From Chloroflexota bacterium (GTDB lineage: Bacteria > Chloroflexota > Dormibacteria > Dormibacterales > Dormibacteraceae): a DNA stretch of 38,777 nucleotides. A program made the position numbers and the translations under genes. A model generated the notes under the pieces. That model worked only from the letters and a program-made list of their open reading frames with translations, had not been told where the DNA came from and did no database searches. Below, one piece after another: positions 15,665 to 23,514 of the stretch (within the stretch, counting starts at the first letter, position 1; each line of letters opens with the position of its first letter). The stretch covers positions 1-38,777 of the forward strand of contig VBEK01000126.1 in the NCBI GenBank assembly GCA_005889135.1. The letters run 5' to 3'.

Positions 15665-16735
15665 GTGGGCGTCATCGCGCGCTATCGCGAGCACCTGCCC
15701 GTCGGACCCTCCACGCCGGAGGTCGACCTCCACGAAGGCTCGACGCCGCTGGTCGCGAGCCGCAACATCGGCCGCGCGCTGGGCCTCAAGCACCTCTACT
15801 TCAAGTACGAGGGGCTGAACCCCACTGGCTCGTTCAAGGACCGCGGGATGGTCGTGGCGGTGGCCAAGGCGCTGGAGGACAAAAGCCGCGTGTTCATATG
15901 CGCCTCGACGGGCAACACGTCGGCGTCGATGGCCGCGTACGCCGCGCGCACGGGTGCGCGCGCGATCGTGGTCGTCCCCTCGGGGGCCGGGCCCGCGCAG
16001 GGCGGTCCTCCAGAGATCGCCATGAACAAGCTCTCCCAGGCGCTCATGTATGGGGCGAAGGTCGTCGCCCTGAGAGGCAACTTCGACCACGCGTTGGAGA
16101 CGGTGCGCGACCTGACCAGCCACTACCCCGTCGCGCTCATGAACTCCGTCAACCCACACCGCATCGCGGGCCAGAAGACGGCCGCGTTCGAGATCGTCGA
16201 CGAGCTCGGCGACGCGCCCGACTACCTCGTCCTGCCGGTCGGCAACGCGGGCAACATCACCGCCTACTGGAAGGGTTTTCGCGAGTACCACGCCGCCGGC
16301 CGGGCGACGCGGCTGCCGCGCATGGTCGGCGCCCAGGCGGAGGGCGCCGCGCCCATCGTCACGGGGTCGCCGGTGGCCAACCCGAAGACCGTCGCCTCGG
16401 CGATCCGCATCGGCAACCCTGCCTCCTGGGAAGGGGCGACCTCGGCGCGGGACGAATCCGGTGGCATCATCGCCGCCGTCACCGACACGGAGATCCTCTC
16501 CGCCCAGATCCGGCTGGCCAACAGCGAGGGCCTGTTCGCCGAGCCGGCATCCGCAGCCCCGCTGGCCCTGCTGTTCCGGCTGGTGCGCGACGGCAAGGTC
16601 GACAGGGAGGCGGTCACCGTCGTCGTGCTGACGGGCTCCGGCCTCAAGGACCCCGACGCGGCGCTGAAAAACGTCGAACCGCCCATAGAGCTGGACGGAG
16701 ACGCCCGCACACTCGCTAAGGTCTTGAAGCTGTAA
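15665..16735 (+). CDS. thrC: Threonine synthase
   Basis: PLP enzyme converting O-phosphohomoserine to threonine. About 356 residues from GTG 15665, preceded by AGAGGAA at good spacing and 10 nt after the hom stop; the longer open frame upstream overlaps hom and is not used. The substrate and cofactor motifs are EGSTPLVASRN, YFKYEGLNPTGSFKDRGM (PLP lysine in SFKDRG), CASTGNTSASMAAYAARTG and VGNAGNITAYWKGF (phosphate-binding loop). It ends directly against the ATG of thrB. It belongs to the short threonine synthase type common outside enterobacteria. Confidence 0.96.
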   Translation: MGVIARYREHLPVGPSTPEVDLHEGSTPLVASRNIGRALGLKHLYFKYEGLNPTGSFKDRGMVVAVAKALEDKSRVFICASTGNTSASMAAYAARTGARAIVVVPSGAGPAQGGPPEIAMNKLSQALMYGAKVVALRGNFDHALETVRDLTSHYPVALMNSVNPHRIAGQKTAAFEIVDELGDAPDYLVLPVGNAGNITAYWKGFREYHAAGRATRLPRMVGAQAEGAAPIVTGSPVANPKTVASAIRIGNPASWEGATSARDESGGIIAAVTDTEILSAQIRLANSEGLFAEPASAAPLALLFRLVRDGKVDREAVTVVVLTGSGLKDPDAALKNVEPPIELDGDARTLAKVLKL

Positions 16736-17548
16736 ATGCGGATCAAAGTCCCCGCCTCGATCGCCAACATCGGTCCCGGCTTCGACTGCATGGCCATGGC
16801 CATCGACCTGTGGCTGGAGGTCGAGGCCAACGAGGCGGAGCGGCCCGCCTGGGACTATGAGGGCGAGGGCGCCGACTACCTCTACGCGCACGAGAACCCG
16901 TTCACCCGCCTGACCATGAAGGGACGCGTCCGGAGCGAGATCCCGATGGGCGTCGGGCTCGGCAGCAGCGCCGCCTCGCGCCTGGCAGCCTCCGCGCTGA
17001 TGAGCCCGTGGGACGTGAAGAGCCACGTCGTCGACGCCGGCGCCGACGAGGGCCACTACGACAACGTCGCCGCCTCGGCGTCGGGAGGCATCCGCATCGT
17101 CTCCGAGAAGGTGGACGAGAAGCTGCCGAACCCCGGCTGGGGGATCGCCCTGTTCATCGCCCACCAGCCGCTGCCGACGGAGAAGGCGCGCTCGGTGCTG
17201 CCCGACGAGGTGCCCCTGGGCGATGCGTCGTTCAACGCCTCTCGCACCGCGCTGCTCGTGCGCGCCATCGTCTCCAAGCGGGCGTCCCTTCTGGGCGAGG
17301 CGCTGCGTGACCGGCTGCACCAGCCGCACCGCCTCCACCTCTACCCGTGGGTGGAGGAGGTGATTCACGTCGCGGAGGCCGCGGGCGCTTACGGCGCGGC
17401 GATCTGCGGCGCAGGACCGAGCGTGTTCGCCTTCTGCGCGCCCTCGCAGGCAAACAAGATCGCCAAGGCGATGGAGGAGTCGCACCCGCTGCGTGGCCGG
17501 GCGCTCGTGACCAAGATCACCGACAAGGGCATGTTTCGTACGTTGTGA
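16736..17548 (+). CDS. thrB: Homoserine kinase, compact form
   Basis: GHMP kinase that phosphorylates homoserine with ATP. 270 residues, shorter than the usual 295-310. The N-terminal PASIANIGPGFDCMAMAI strand, the ATP loop IPMGVGLGSSAASRLAAS (P-x-x-x-GLGSSAA) and the late GAYGAAICGAGPSVFAF motif are intact. The segment between the ATP loop and EGHYDNVAAS is about ten residues shorter than in B. subtilis-type enzymes, and the early part is also trimmed. The start directly abuts the thrC stop, and its own stop overlaps the GTG of lysC by four nt, so the whole cluster is one transcript. Confidence 0.93.
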   Translation: MRIKVPASIANIGPGFDCMAMAIDLWLEVEANEAERPAWDYEGEGADYLYAHENPFTRLTMKGRVRSEIPMGVGLGSSAASRLAASALMSPWDVKSHVVDAGADEGHYDNVAASASGGIRIVSEKVDEKLPNPGWGIALFIAHQPLPTEKARSVLPDEVPLGDASFNASRTALLVRAIVSKRASLLGEALRDRLHQPHRLHLYPWVEEVIHVAEAAGAYGAAICGAGPSVFAFCAPSQANKIAKAMEESHPLRGRALVTKITDKGMFRTL

Positions 17549-18762
17549 TCGTCCAGAAGTTCGGGGGAACCTCGGTTGGCTCCGCCGCGCGCATCCGCCG
17601 GGTCAGCCGCCGCATCGCCGACACCGTGAAGACGGGCGAGAAGGTCGTCGCCGTCGTGTCGGCGATGGGCCACACGACCGACCGCCTGATCGCGCTCGCC
17701 GAGAGCGTCAACCCCGACCCGCCGGCGCGCGAGCTCGACATGCTGGTCGCCAACGGCGAGACGATCACCGCGCCGCTCGTGGCGATGTGCCTCCAGGGCA
17801 TGGGCGTGCCCGCGGTGTCGCTATCGGGCGCTCAGGCGGGGGTGCGCACGAGCGGGCACCACTCGCGGGCGCGCATCCGCGACATCAAGCCCGACCGCAT
17901 CGTCGAGGCCCTCGAGCGCAAGCAGGTGCCGGTCATCGCGGGCTTCCAGGGTGTGACGGAGGAGCTCGAGATCACCACCCTCGGCCGTGGAGGCTCGGAC
18001 ACCACCGCCGTCGCGCTGGCCGCCGCCCTGCGCGCCGACGTCTGCGAGATCTACACGGACGTCGACGGCATCTACACCGCCGACCCGCGGGTCGTGAAGT
18101 CCGCGCGGAAGCTGAGCCACATCCAGTACGACGAGATCCTGGAGCTCGCCGCGGTCGGCGCTCGCGTGATACACCCGCGCGCGGTCGAGATCGGCGAGCT
18201 GTACGGCGTGCCGATCCACGTCCGCTCGAGCTTCAACGACCGCGTCGGTACGATGATCGTCGCCCACGTCCCCATGGAAGATCGCCAGCGCGTGCGCGGG
18301 ATCGCGCAGGAGAAGAACGTCGCGAAGATCACGGTCGTCGGCGTGCGCGACCGCCCCGGCGTCGCGGCGACCATCTTCGAGCCGCTCGGCGCGGCGGGCA
18401 TCTCGGTCGACGTCATCGTCCAGAACATCGGCCGCTCGGGCCACACCGACCTGACGTTCTCGGTGGCGGAGTCGGACCTCAAGGCGGCCGAGAAGCTGGT
18501 CAAGGCGGCCGCGAAAGAGGTCGGCGCGAAGCGGGTCTCCTCCGCGGGCGGCATCGCCAAGCTGTCGATCGTCGGCACCGGGATGCTCGGCACACCGGGC
18601 ATCGCCGCGCGCATGTTCCGCGCCCTCGCCGACGGCGGGGTCAACATCGAGATGATCAGCACGTCGGAGATCCGGATCACCTGCCTGGTCGCGCGCGACC
18701 AGGTGGACAGGGGCGCGCGCATCCTCCACCAGGCGTTCGAGCTGGACCAGGACCTCGCGTAG
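17545..18762 (+). CDS. lysC: Aspartate kinase with two ACT domains
   Basis: First step of the aspartate pathway, phosphorylating L-aspartate with ATP. About 405 residues from GTG 17545, which overlaps the thrB stop in GTGA. The kinase domain shows VQKFGGTSVGSAARI, SAMGHTTDRLI, TTLGRGGSDTTAVALAAAL and EIYTDVDGIYTADPRVV. Two ACT domains follow (about 265-335, ITVVGVRDRPGVAATIF, and about 345-405, LSIVGTGMLGTPGIAARMF), the usual layout for lysine and threonine feedback. The length fits the alpha subunit class that also contains an internal beta-subunit start in many bacteria. Confidence 0.96.
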   Translation: MIVQKFGGTSVGSAARIRRVSRRIADTVKTGEKVVAVVSAMGHTTDRLIALAESVNPDPPARELDMLVANGETITAPLVAMCLQGMGVPAVSLSGAQAGVRTSGHHSRARIRDIKPDRIVEALERKQVPVIAGFQGVTEELEITTLGRGGSDTTAVALAAALRADVCEIYTDVDGIYTADPRVVKSARKLSHIQYDEILELAAVGARVIHPRAVEIGELYGVPIHVRSSFNDRVGTMIVAHVPMEDRQRVRGIAQEKNVAKITVVGVRDRPGVAATIFEPLGAAGISVDVIVQNIGRSGHTDLTFSVAESDLKAAEKLVKAAAKEVGAKRVSSAGGIAKLSIVGTGMLGTPGIAARMFRALADGGVNIEMISTSEIRITCLVARDQVDRGARILHQAFELDQDLA

Positions 18763-18765
18763 CCG

Positions 18766-19779
18766 GTGCCGGTAAACGTCGCCATCGTCGGCCCGGCCGG
18801 GGCCGGCAAGACCACCCTTTTCCGCGCCCTGACCGCGGGCCGCGGCGCCGACGGCGTGGGCATGGTCGACATCCCCGACGAGCGTCTCGACCGCCTCGCC
18901 GAAGCGGTGAAGCCGGCGAAGAAGACTCCCGCCCAGGTGCGGGTCGAGGACACCCCGCCCGGCAGCCGCGCCCAGCGCGTCGCGTTCGCCCGCCAGGCCG
19001 ACGTTCTGCTCAAGGTCGCGCGCTGCTTCGGCCCCGACCCTGAACCGGCCGCAGAGCTGGAGGAGTTCGCCCTCGACCTCGTCCTCGCCGACCTCGCGTC
19101 GGTGGAGCGCCGGCTCGACGTGGTCGGCAAGGAGGCGCGGGCGGGGAAGAAGGACGCGGCGGCGGAGGCGGAGGTTCTAACCGTGGCCAAGCAGCATCTG
19201 GACGCGGGCCAGCAGCTGCGCACCCTGGCGCTGGAGCCCGAGCAGCGCGCGACGCTGCTGGGCATCTTCCCCGTCACGCTCAAGCCCGCGATCTATGTGG
19301 CCAACGTCGCGGAGGAGCTGCTGCCGAGCGGAGGCGAGCCGGCGACCAGGGTCGTGAAGCTGGCGGATGCGGAAGGGGCGCCTTCGATCGCGCTGTCGGC
19401 GCGCCTCGAGGCCGAGCTGGCGGAGCTCGATCCCGCCGAGCAGGCGGAGATGCGCGCGGGCTACGGCATCGACGAGTCGGGGCTGGGTCGGATGGCGCGC
19501 GCGGTGTGGGCGGCGGGAGGACTGATCACGTACTTCACCGCGGGCGAGCCCGAGGTGCGGGCCTGGCCCTGCGAGCGGGACGCGCCGGCGCCGATCGCCG
19601 CATCGAAGATCCATACCGACTTCGAGAAGCACTTCATCCGCGCCGAGGTCACGTCGGTCGACGAGCTGGTGGCCGCAGGCTCGATGGACGCGCTGCGCGC
19701 CGCCGGAAAGCTCCGAGTCGAGGGACGGGACTACCGGGTCCAGGACGGCGACGTCGTCTTCTTCCGCATCGGTCGCTAG
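18766..19779 (+). CDS. YchF-like GTPase/ATPase with reduced switch region
   Basis: 337 residues from GTG 18766, three nt after lysC. YchF/Ola1 features: P-loop VGPAGAGKTTLFRALT, VDIPDERLDRLAEAVKPAKKTPAQVRVEDTPPG, a coiled-coil insert (about 100-160, with VERRLDVVGKEARAGKK), the NVAEE motif in the place of the nucleotide-specificity NVDE/NKxD, SARLEAELAEL and a C-terminal TGS domain (about 250-335) ending in GDVVFFRIG. What is missing is the DIAGLVKGASKGEGLGN stretch of true YchF; here DTPPGSRAQRVAF stands in, so the chain is about 25 residues short and switch II is changed. It may be a paralogue with altered hydrolysis. Confidence 0.8.
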   Translation: MPVNVAIVGPAGAGKTTLFRALTAGRGADGVGMVDIPDERLDRLAEAVKPAKKTPAQVRVEDTPPGSRAQRVAFARQADVLLKVARCFGPDPEPAAELEEFALDLVLADLASVERRLDVVGKEARAGKKDAAAEAEVLTVAKQHLDAGQQLRTLALEPEQRATLLGIFPVTLKPAIYVANVAEELLPSGGEPATRVVKLADAEGAPSIALSARLEAELAELDPAEQAEMRAGYGIDESGLGRMARAVWAAGGLITYFTAGEPEVRAWPCERDAPAPIAASKIHTDFEKHFIRAEVTSVDELVAAGSMDALRAAGKLRVEGRDYRVQDGDVVFFRIGR

Positions 19780-20180
19780 GGAATCCCGTACGCCTGCCGC
19801 GTCCGGCGGCGGAGGAGAAAGACCAGCACCGGGATCCCCAACAGGATCACCGACCACGCCGCCGCGACGATGGTCGCCGCGATCCAGCCCCACGGGCGGA
19901 ACCTTCTTAGGCCGTAGTACGCGGCCGCGTGCAGGGCGATCGCGCACAACTCGAAGAAGACGATGATCACGGACTCGACGACCAGCATCTGCTCCGGGTC
20001 GGAAGTGAAGCCCGCTTTGACCAGTGCCTGCTGCAGCTGCTCGCGTCCCGCGGGGGCGGCGAGGATGGCCGCGAACTGGGTCAGCTGGACCAGCCACAGG
20101 ACCGCGCCCGCGGCGAAGAGCCAGGGGAGCCACCGCAGCCTGCTGCCAGGCGGTGATTCAGCCAAAGGCCTTGACACCAC
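19776..20180 (-). CDS. Small multi-helix membrane protein
   Basis: 134 residues from GTG 20180 (or TTG 20165). Three to four hydrophobic helices (about 18-42, 68-90, 97-122) and an Arg-rich C-terminus (RRRTRQAYGIP). Not recognised as a named family. It is convergent with the YchF-like gene (4-nt overlap at the stops), and its start codon lies inside the divergent sigma-70 promoter at 20171-20199, whose GTTATAAC core is itself palindromic and may serve both directions. Confidence 0.6.
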   Translation of the reverse strand: MVSRPLAESPPGSRLRWLPWLFAAGAVLWLVQLTQFAAILAAPAGREQLQQALVKAGFTSDPEQMLVVESVIIVFFELCAIALHAAAYYGLRRFRPWGWIAATIVAAAWSVILLGIPVLVFLLRRRTRQAYGIP

Positions 20181-20199
20181 CTACATTCGGGGTTATAAC
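20171..20199 (+). promoter_or_regulatory. Consensus sigma-70-type promoter
   Basis: TTGACA (20171-20176), a 17-nt spacer and TATAAC (20194-20199) make the best promoter in the window. The predicted start point, about 20205-20206, coincides with the first base of an inverted repeat. It would drive the gene at 20382 with a leader of about 176 nt. Confidence 0.72.
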
Positions 20200-20204
20200 T
20201 TGCG

Positions 20205-20332
20205 GTGGGACACAACATATCGTAGCCAACGTCTCAGCCGGTTGAGTCCCACGGCCCAACGACAGGCAGGCGGACCCCTTCCCGAGTCGCACCCCACGAC
20301 CCAGAAACAGCTCCCCCAACCGCCTGCCTGTC
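20205..20332 (+). ncRNA. Structured leader RNA or small RNA with two inverted repeats
   Basis: Directly downstream of the consensus promoter. GTGGGAC (20205-20211) pairs with GTCCCAC (20246-20252), enclosing a 34-nt loop in which CAAC (20227-20230) can pair with GTTG (20241-20244). Then GACAGGCAGGCGG (20261-20273) pairs perfectly over 13 positions with CCGCCTGCCTGTC (20320-20332) around a 46-nt C-rich loop. I recognise no known riboswitch. It could be a regulatory leader of the gene at 20382, a free small RNA, or a site for a protein. There is no T tract after the second stem. Confidence 0.45.
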
Positions 20333-20381
20333 CTCACCAGATCCCGGGCCGCGCGCAAAGCCCCACTAGACTTGCAGATCT

Positions 20382-20744
20382 ATGGGGCGCAAGGGCAAGA
20401 AGCGAGTCAAGGCCAAGTACCGGCAGCCGATGCGGCCGGCGGGGCCACTGAGCGCCGTCGGGGCAAACGCGACCGGGGCGCAGGCCCCGCAGCGCAGCGT
20501 TTCCCAGGCGCGGGTGGGCGGCGACCAGGCGCTGGTGCGCGCCGTCGAGATGTCCCTCGGCGCCCGCAACCAGATCATCAAAGGCCGCGGCGGGCGCTAC
20601 GTCGTCGAGTCCGCCGACCCCTCGATCCCGCTTGACCGCGTGCCCTACTTCACCAAGGACCTGAAGCGTCTCGGCTTCGTGGGCGTGGTCACGATCGTCC
20701 TGCTCGGAGCCGGCTCCGTCGTGCTGCCCTCGATCGTCAGGTAA
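20382..20744 (+). CDS. Small basic protein with C-terminal membrane anchor
   Basis: 120 residues. The N-terminus is strongly basic (MGRKGKKRVKAKYRQPMRP), followed by a linker and a folded-looking middle (VEMSLGARNQIIKGRGGRYVVESADPSIPLDRVPYFTKDLKRLG). One transmembrane helix near the C-terminus (about 98-116, FVGVVTIVLLGAGSVVLPS) makes it tail-anchored. That is interesting next to an ArsA/Get3-like ATPase 0.6 kb downstream, since Get3 inserts tail-anchored proteins in eukaryotes. No family is recognised. The long leader suggests regulated expression. Confidence 0.6.
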   Translation: MGRKGKKRVKAKYRQPMRPAGPLSAVGANATGAQAPQRSVSQARVGGDQALVRAVEMSLGARNQIIKGRGGRYVVESADPSIPLDRVPYFTKDLKRLGFVGVVTIVLLGAGSVVLPSIVR

Positions 20745-20788
20745 GGGAGTAGAAATCCGGAGTCGAACCGGTAGAGTTTCGACCCGCC

Positions 20789-21349
20789 GTGTCGGTCCGC
20801 ACCAGCGACTCCGCGAACGCCTCGCTGGCCAAGGCAAGCCGCCGCCGTAGGTACGCCGCCGACTCCCACAAGCACCCCGTCAACATCCTCCACCACGAGC
20901 AGGCGACGTTCGGGGAGCAGCTCGCCGACGGGATCGCATCTTTCATCGGCTCGTGGCGCTTTCTCATCGTGCAGACGCTGCTCGTCGCCACGTGGGTGAC
21001 GATCAACTCCCTGCAGGCGACCGGCCGCATCCACATCGACCCTTATCCCTACATCCTGCTCAACCTGGCTTTCTCGACCCAGGCCGCATACACCGGTCCC
21101 GTGCTTCTGCTCGCCGGCAACCGGCAGGCGCAGAAGGACCGGCTCACGCTCGAGCACGCGGCCGCGGAGGCGGACAAGGCCGACCAGCAGAACGTGCAGA
21201 TCCTCGAGGCGATCAAAGATGTGACCGAGATGACAGAAAAGAACACCGAGGTCACGATCCAGGTCCTCAAGCACGTCGAGACCCTGGTCCAGGAGAACGT
21301 CGACGAACTGGTCGCGGCCGGCAAACGGAGGAAAACCCCCCGCACGTAG
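20789..21349 (+). CDS. DUF1003 membrane protein
   Basis: 186 residues from GTG 20789. The DUF1003 core is plain: ADGIASFIGSWRFLIVQTLLVATWVTIN (first helix), DPYPYILLNLAFSTQAAYTGPVLLLAGNRQAQKDR (second helix and the conserved N-R-Q-x-x-K-D-R end). A long helical, coiled-coil-like C-terminal tail follows (about 115-180, rich in Glu, Gln and Val heptads). The family has two transmembrane helices and unknown function. It lies between the tail-anchored protein and arsA-like gene on the same strand, with short gaps. Confidence 0.85.
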   Translation: MSVRTSDSANASLAKASRRRRYAADSHKHPVNILHHEQATFGEQLADGIASFIGSWRFLIVQTLLVATWVTINSLQATGRIHIDPYPYILLNLAFSTQAAYTGPVLLLAGNRQAQKDRLTLEHAAAEADKADQQNVQILEAIKDVTEMTEKNTEVTIQVLKHVETLVQENVDELVAAGKRRKTPRT

Positions 21350-21368
21350 ACGAACGTAGACTCTCGGC

Positions 21369-22568
21369 GTGCGAGTCGTTCTGTTTACCGGGAAGGGTGG
21401 GGTGGGCAAGACCTCCGTCGCCGCCGCCACCGCCGTCCGCTGCGCCGCCGCCGGCTACCGCACCGTCGTCATGAGCACCGACCCCGCGCACTCCCTCGGC
21501 GACTCGTTCGACATCGAGCTCGGGTCGGAGGCCACGCAGGTCGGCAAGAACCTGTTGGCGCACGAGGTTTCCTCACTGCACGAGATGCAGCGGCACTGGG
21601 CCAAGCTGCACGAGTACGCCGTCGAGGTCTTCTCCACGCAGGGCCTGGACGAGGTCCTCGCGGACGAGGTCGCCAACCCGCCGGGCATGGACGAGGTCGC
21701 GTCGCTGATGTGGATCAAGCACTACGCCCAGCGCGCTGAGCACGATGTCCTGATCGTCGACTGCGCGCCCACCGGCGAGACCTTGCAGCTGCTGACTTTC
21801 CCCGATGCCGCCAAGTGGTGGCTGGACAAGATCTATCCGTGGTCGCGCCGGGCGATGCGGGTGGCGCGCCCCGTGCTGCAGCCGATGATGAACATGCCGC
21901 TGCCTTCGGACGAGGTCTACGCGTCGCTGAAGGACCTGCTTCTCGACCTCGATGGCATGCGCAAGGTCCTGACCGATCCGGAGATCACGACCGTGCGCAT
22001 CGTCCTCAACCTGGAGAAGATGGTCGTCAAGGAGGCCAAGCGCGCGTACACGTACCTGAGCCTTTTCGGCTACGTCACCGACGCCGTGATCGTGAACCGG
22101 CTCCTGCCCCGCGACCTGCACGACGAGCTGTTCCAGAAGTGGCAGCGCATCCACCATCGCTATCAGGCTGAGGTCGAGCAGTCGTTCTCGGGCATCCCGA
22201 TCTTCAACGTGCCCCTTTTCGACCGCGAGGTGGTTGGCGAGACGATGCTCGCGCGCATGGCGCAGGCGATCTACGGCGACGAAGACCCATCGCGCCGGTT
22301 CGCGACCTCCAACCCCCAGCGTATAGATAAGGAAGGGAGCGACTACGTGCTGGCGTTGAAGGTGCCTTTCGTGGACAAGTCGGCGGTCGACCTGAGCAGG
22401 CACAACGGCGATCTCTACGTGACGGTCGGCAACTACCGCCGCGAGATCACGCTGCCGCGCGTGCTGGAGCGTCGCGAGACGGCGGGGGCCTCGATCGAGG
22501 ATGGAGAGCTGCGTGTCCGCTTTGCGCCGAAGCCCGAGCAGGTGGAGAAGGGGAAGGCCAGGCGTTGA
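21369..22568 (+). CDS. ArsA/Get3-like ATPase with C-terminal Hsp20-like domain
   Basis: 399 residues from GTG 21369. Deviant Walker A FTGKGGVGKTSVAAA, switch I MSTDPAHSLGDSF, Walker B/switch II region VLIVDCAPTGETLQLLTFP, and the A-loop region IVNRLLPRD define the ArsA/Get3 family. The last 80 residues (DYVLALKVPFVDKSAVDLSRHNGDLYVTVGNYRREITLP) form the Hsp20/alpha-crystallin-like domain seen in bacterial and plant plastid members. No arsenic-binding Cys pattern or arsenite permease is nearby, so a targeting or redox-chaperone role is more likely than arsenic efflux. Its stop overlaps the TTG of the next gene, so the two are coupled. Confidence 0.9.
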   Translation: MRVVLFTGKGGVGKTSVAAATAVRCAAAGYRTVVMSTDPAHSLGDSFDIELGSEATQVGKNLLAHEVSSLHEMQRHWAKLHEYAVEVFSTQGLDEVLADEVANPPGMDEVASLMWIKHYAQRAEHDVLIVDCAPTGETLQLLTFPDAAKWWLDKIYPWSRRAMRVARPVLQPMMNMPLPSDEVYASLKDLLLDLDGMRKVLTDPEITTVRIVLNLEKMVVKEAKRAYTYLSLFGYVTDAVIVNRLLPRDLHDELFQKWQRIHHRYQAEVEQSFSGIPIFNVPLFDREVVGETMLARMAQAIYGDEDPSRRFATSNPQRIDKEGSDYVLALKVPFVDKSAVDLSRHNGDLYVTVGNYRREITLPRVLERRETAGASIEDGELRVRFAPKPEQVEKGKARR

Positions 22569-22813
22569 GCCGCGATGGCGAGCGGGTGATCGAGCTGATC
22601 AACGAGCTTGGCTCGCGGGTCGGGAACGTCCTGTCGGACATGGTTCCGCCGGCGGCTCAGGTGCACCTGCTCAACGCCCAGCGGGAGCTGATCACCGCGC
22701 TCATGCTCATCTACGAGAACCGCGTGGCCCCGGAGCCCGTGGCGCGGCGCGCGCGCCGCGGCCGAGCGGCACGGCGGACGAGCCGGCGCGACCGCAAGAT
22801 CCCGGTCGAGTGA
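22565..22813 (+). CDS. Small helical basic protein downstream of ArsA-like ATPase
   Basis: 82 residues from TTG 22565, overlapping the ArsA-like stop by four nt. The first 50 residues look like two amphipathic helices (ERVIELINELGSRVGNVLSDM, AAQVHLLNAQRELITALMLIYEN); the tail is a run of Arg-rich sequence (ARRARRGRAARRTSRRDRK) that could bind nucleic acid or membrane. Its stop TGA overlaps the GTG of the M50 peptidase. No family is recognised; tight coupling on both sides suggests it works with the ATPase or peptidase. Confidence 0.6.
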   Translation: MSRDGERVIELINELGSRVGNVLSDMVPPAAQVHLLNAQRELITALMLIYENRVAPEPVARRARRGRAARRTSRRDRKIPVE

Positions 22814-23514
22814 GGTTCACCGACCTTCTCATCAGGCTGCTCCTGCTGGTGCCGGCGGTGGTGGTCGCCATCCCCGTCCACGAGATGGGCCACGCCGCGG
22901 TCGCGTACCTCCTCGGAGACCGCTCAGTCCGGTACTTCGGCGGGTTCAACCCCGATCCGAGGCGCTATCTCGAGCCGGTCGGCGTCCTCGCCGTCGCGCT
23001 GGCGCTGGTGGGGTGGGGGAGGCGCGTACCCGTGCAGTCGAACCGGATCAACACCACCCTCCAGAAGGTGCTCGTGGAGCTTGGCGGGCCGGCCGCCAAC
23101 CTGGCGGTAGCGATCGTCCTCGGGTTCGTGTTCCTGGCGGGCAGGCGGGCAGGTCTCCCGGCCTACTACGACTTCGGTCCCGGGCTTCTCCTCGCGGCCA
23201 TCTACGTGATCATCTTCCTGAACCTGTCGATCCTCGCCTTCCAGCTGTTGCCCATTCCCGGGCTCGACGGATGGAACATCATCGAGACGCTCTTTCGCAG
23301 CCGAAACCCACGCTTCTTCTTCGACGTCAGCGTGCGCCGGCGCGAGGTCTGGGCCGGTTGCTTCATCGTCCTGATCGCGTTCCAGTTCCTCGGCCACGTG
23401 AACCTGCTCTGGTACGTGATGGCGCCGTTTTACGAGCCAGCGAGCCTAATCTCATTGCACACATGCGACGGGTACCAAACCGGGATCTCCGCGCTGATTC
23501 CCTGCCTGGTGTAG
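22810..23514 (+). CDS. M50-family site-2-protease-like membrane metallopeptidase
   Basis: About 234 residues from GTG 22810 (MRFTDLLIRLLLLVPAVVVAIPVHEMGHAAVAYLLGDRSVR). HEMGH gives the HExxH zinc site inside the first transmembrane helix. The LPIPGLDGWNIIETL segment supplies the Asp ligand (the N-P-x-D-G equivalent). Four to five further helices and a GPAANLAVAIVLG motif complete the rhomboid-unrelated S2P/SpoIVFB-like core. Such enzymes cut within membranes, often to release anti-sigma factors. Its last 52 nt overlap the start of selA. Confidence 0.85.
   Translation: MRFTDLLIRLLLLVPAVVVAIPVHEMGHAAVAYLLGDRSVRYFGGFNPDPRRYLEPVGVLAVALALVGWGRRVPVQSNRINTTLQKVLVELGGPAANLAVAIVLGFVFLAGRRAGLPAYYDFGPGLLLAAIYVIIFLNLSILAFQLLPIPGLDGWNIIETLFRSRNPRFFFDVSVRRREVWAGCFIVLIAFQFLGHVNLLWYVMAPFYEPASLISLHTCDGYQTGISALIPCLV

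Noticed and set aside
15551-17485. A 644-residue minus-strand open frame opposite thrC and thrB
   Set aside because: It mirrors two clear enzymes, is rich in Arg, Gly, Asp and Val as expected for antisense GC-rich DNA, and has no motif.
21369-22568. Arsenite efflux ATPase as the function of the ArsA-like protein
   Set aside because: There is no ArsB, ArsR or ArsD nearby and no arsenic-binding Cys pattern, and the Hsp20-like tail marks the other bacterial branch.
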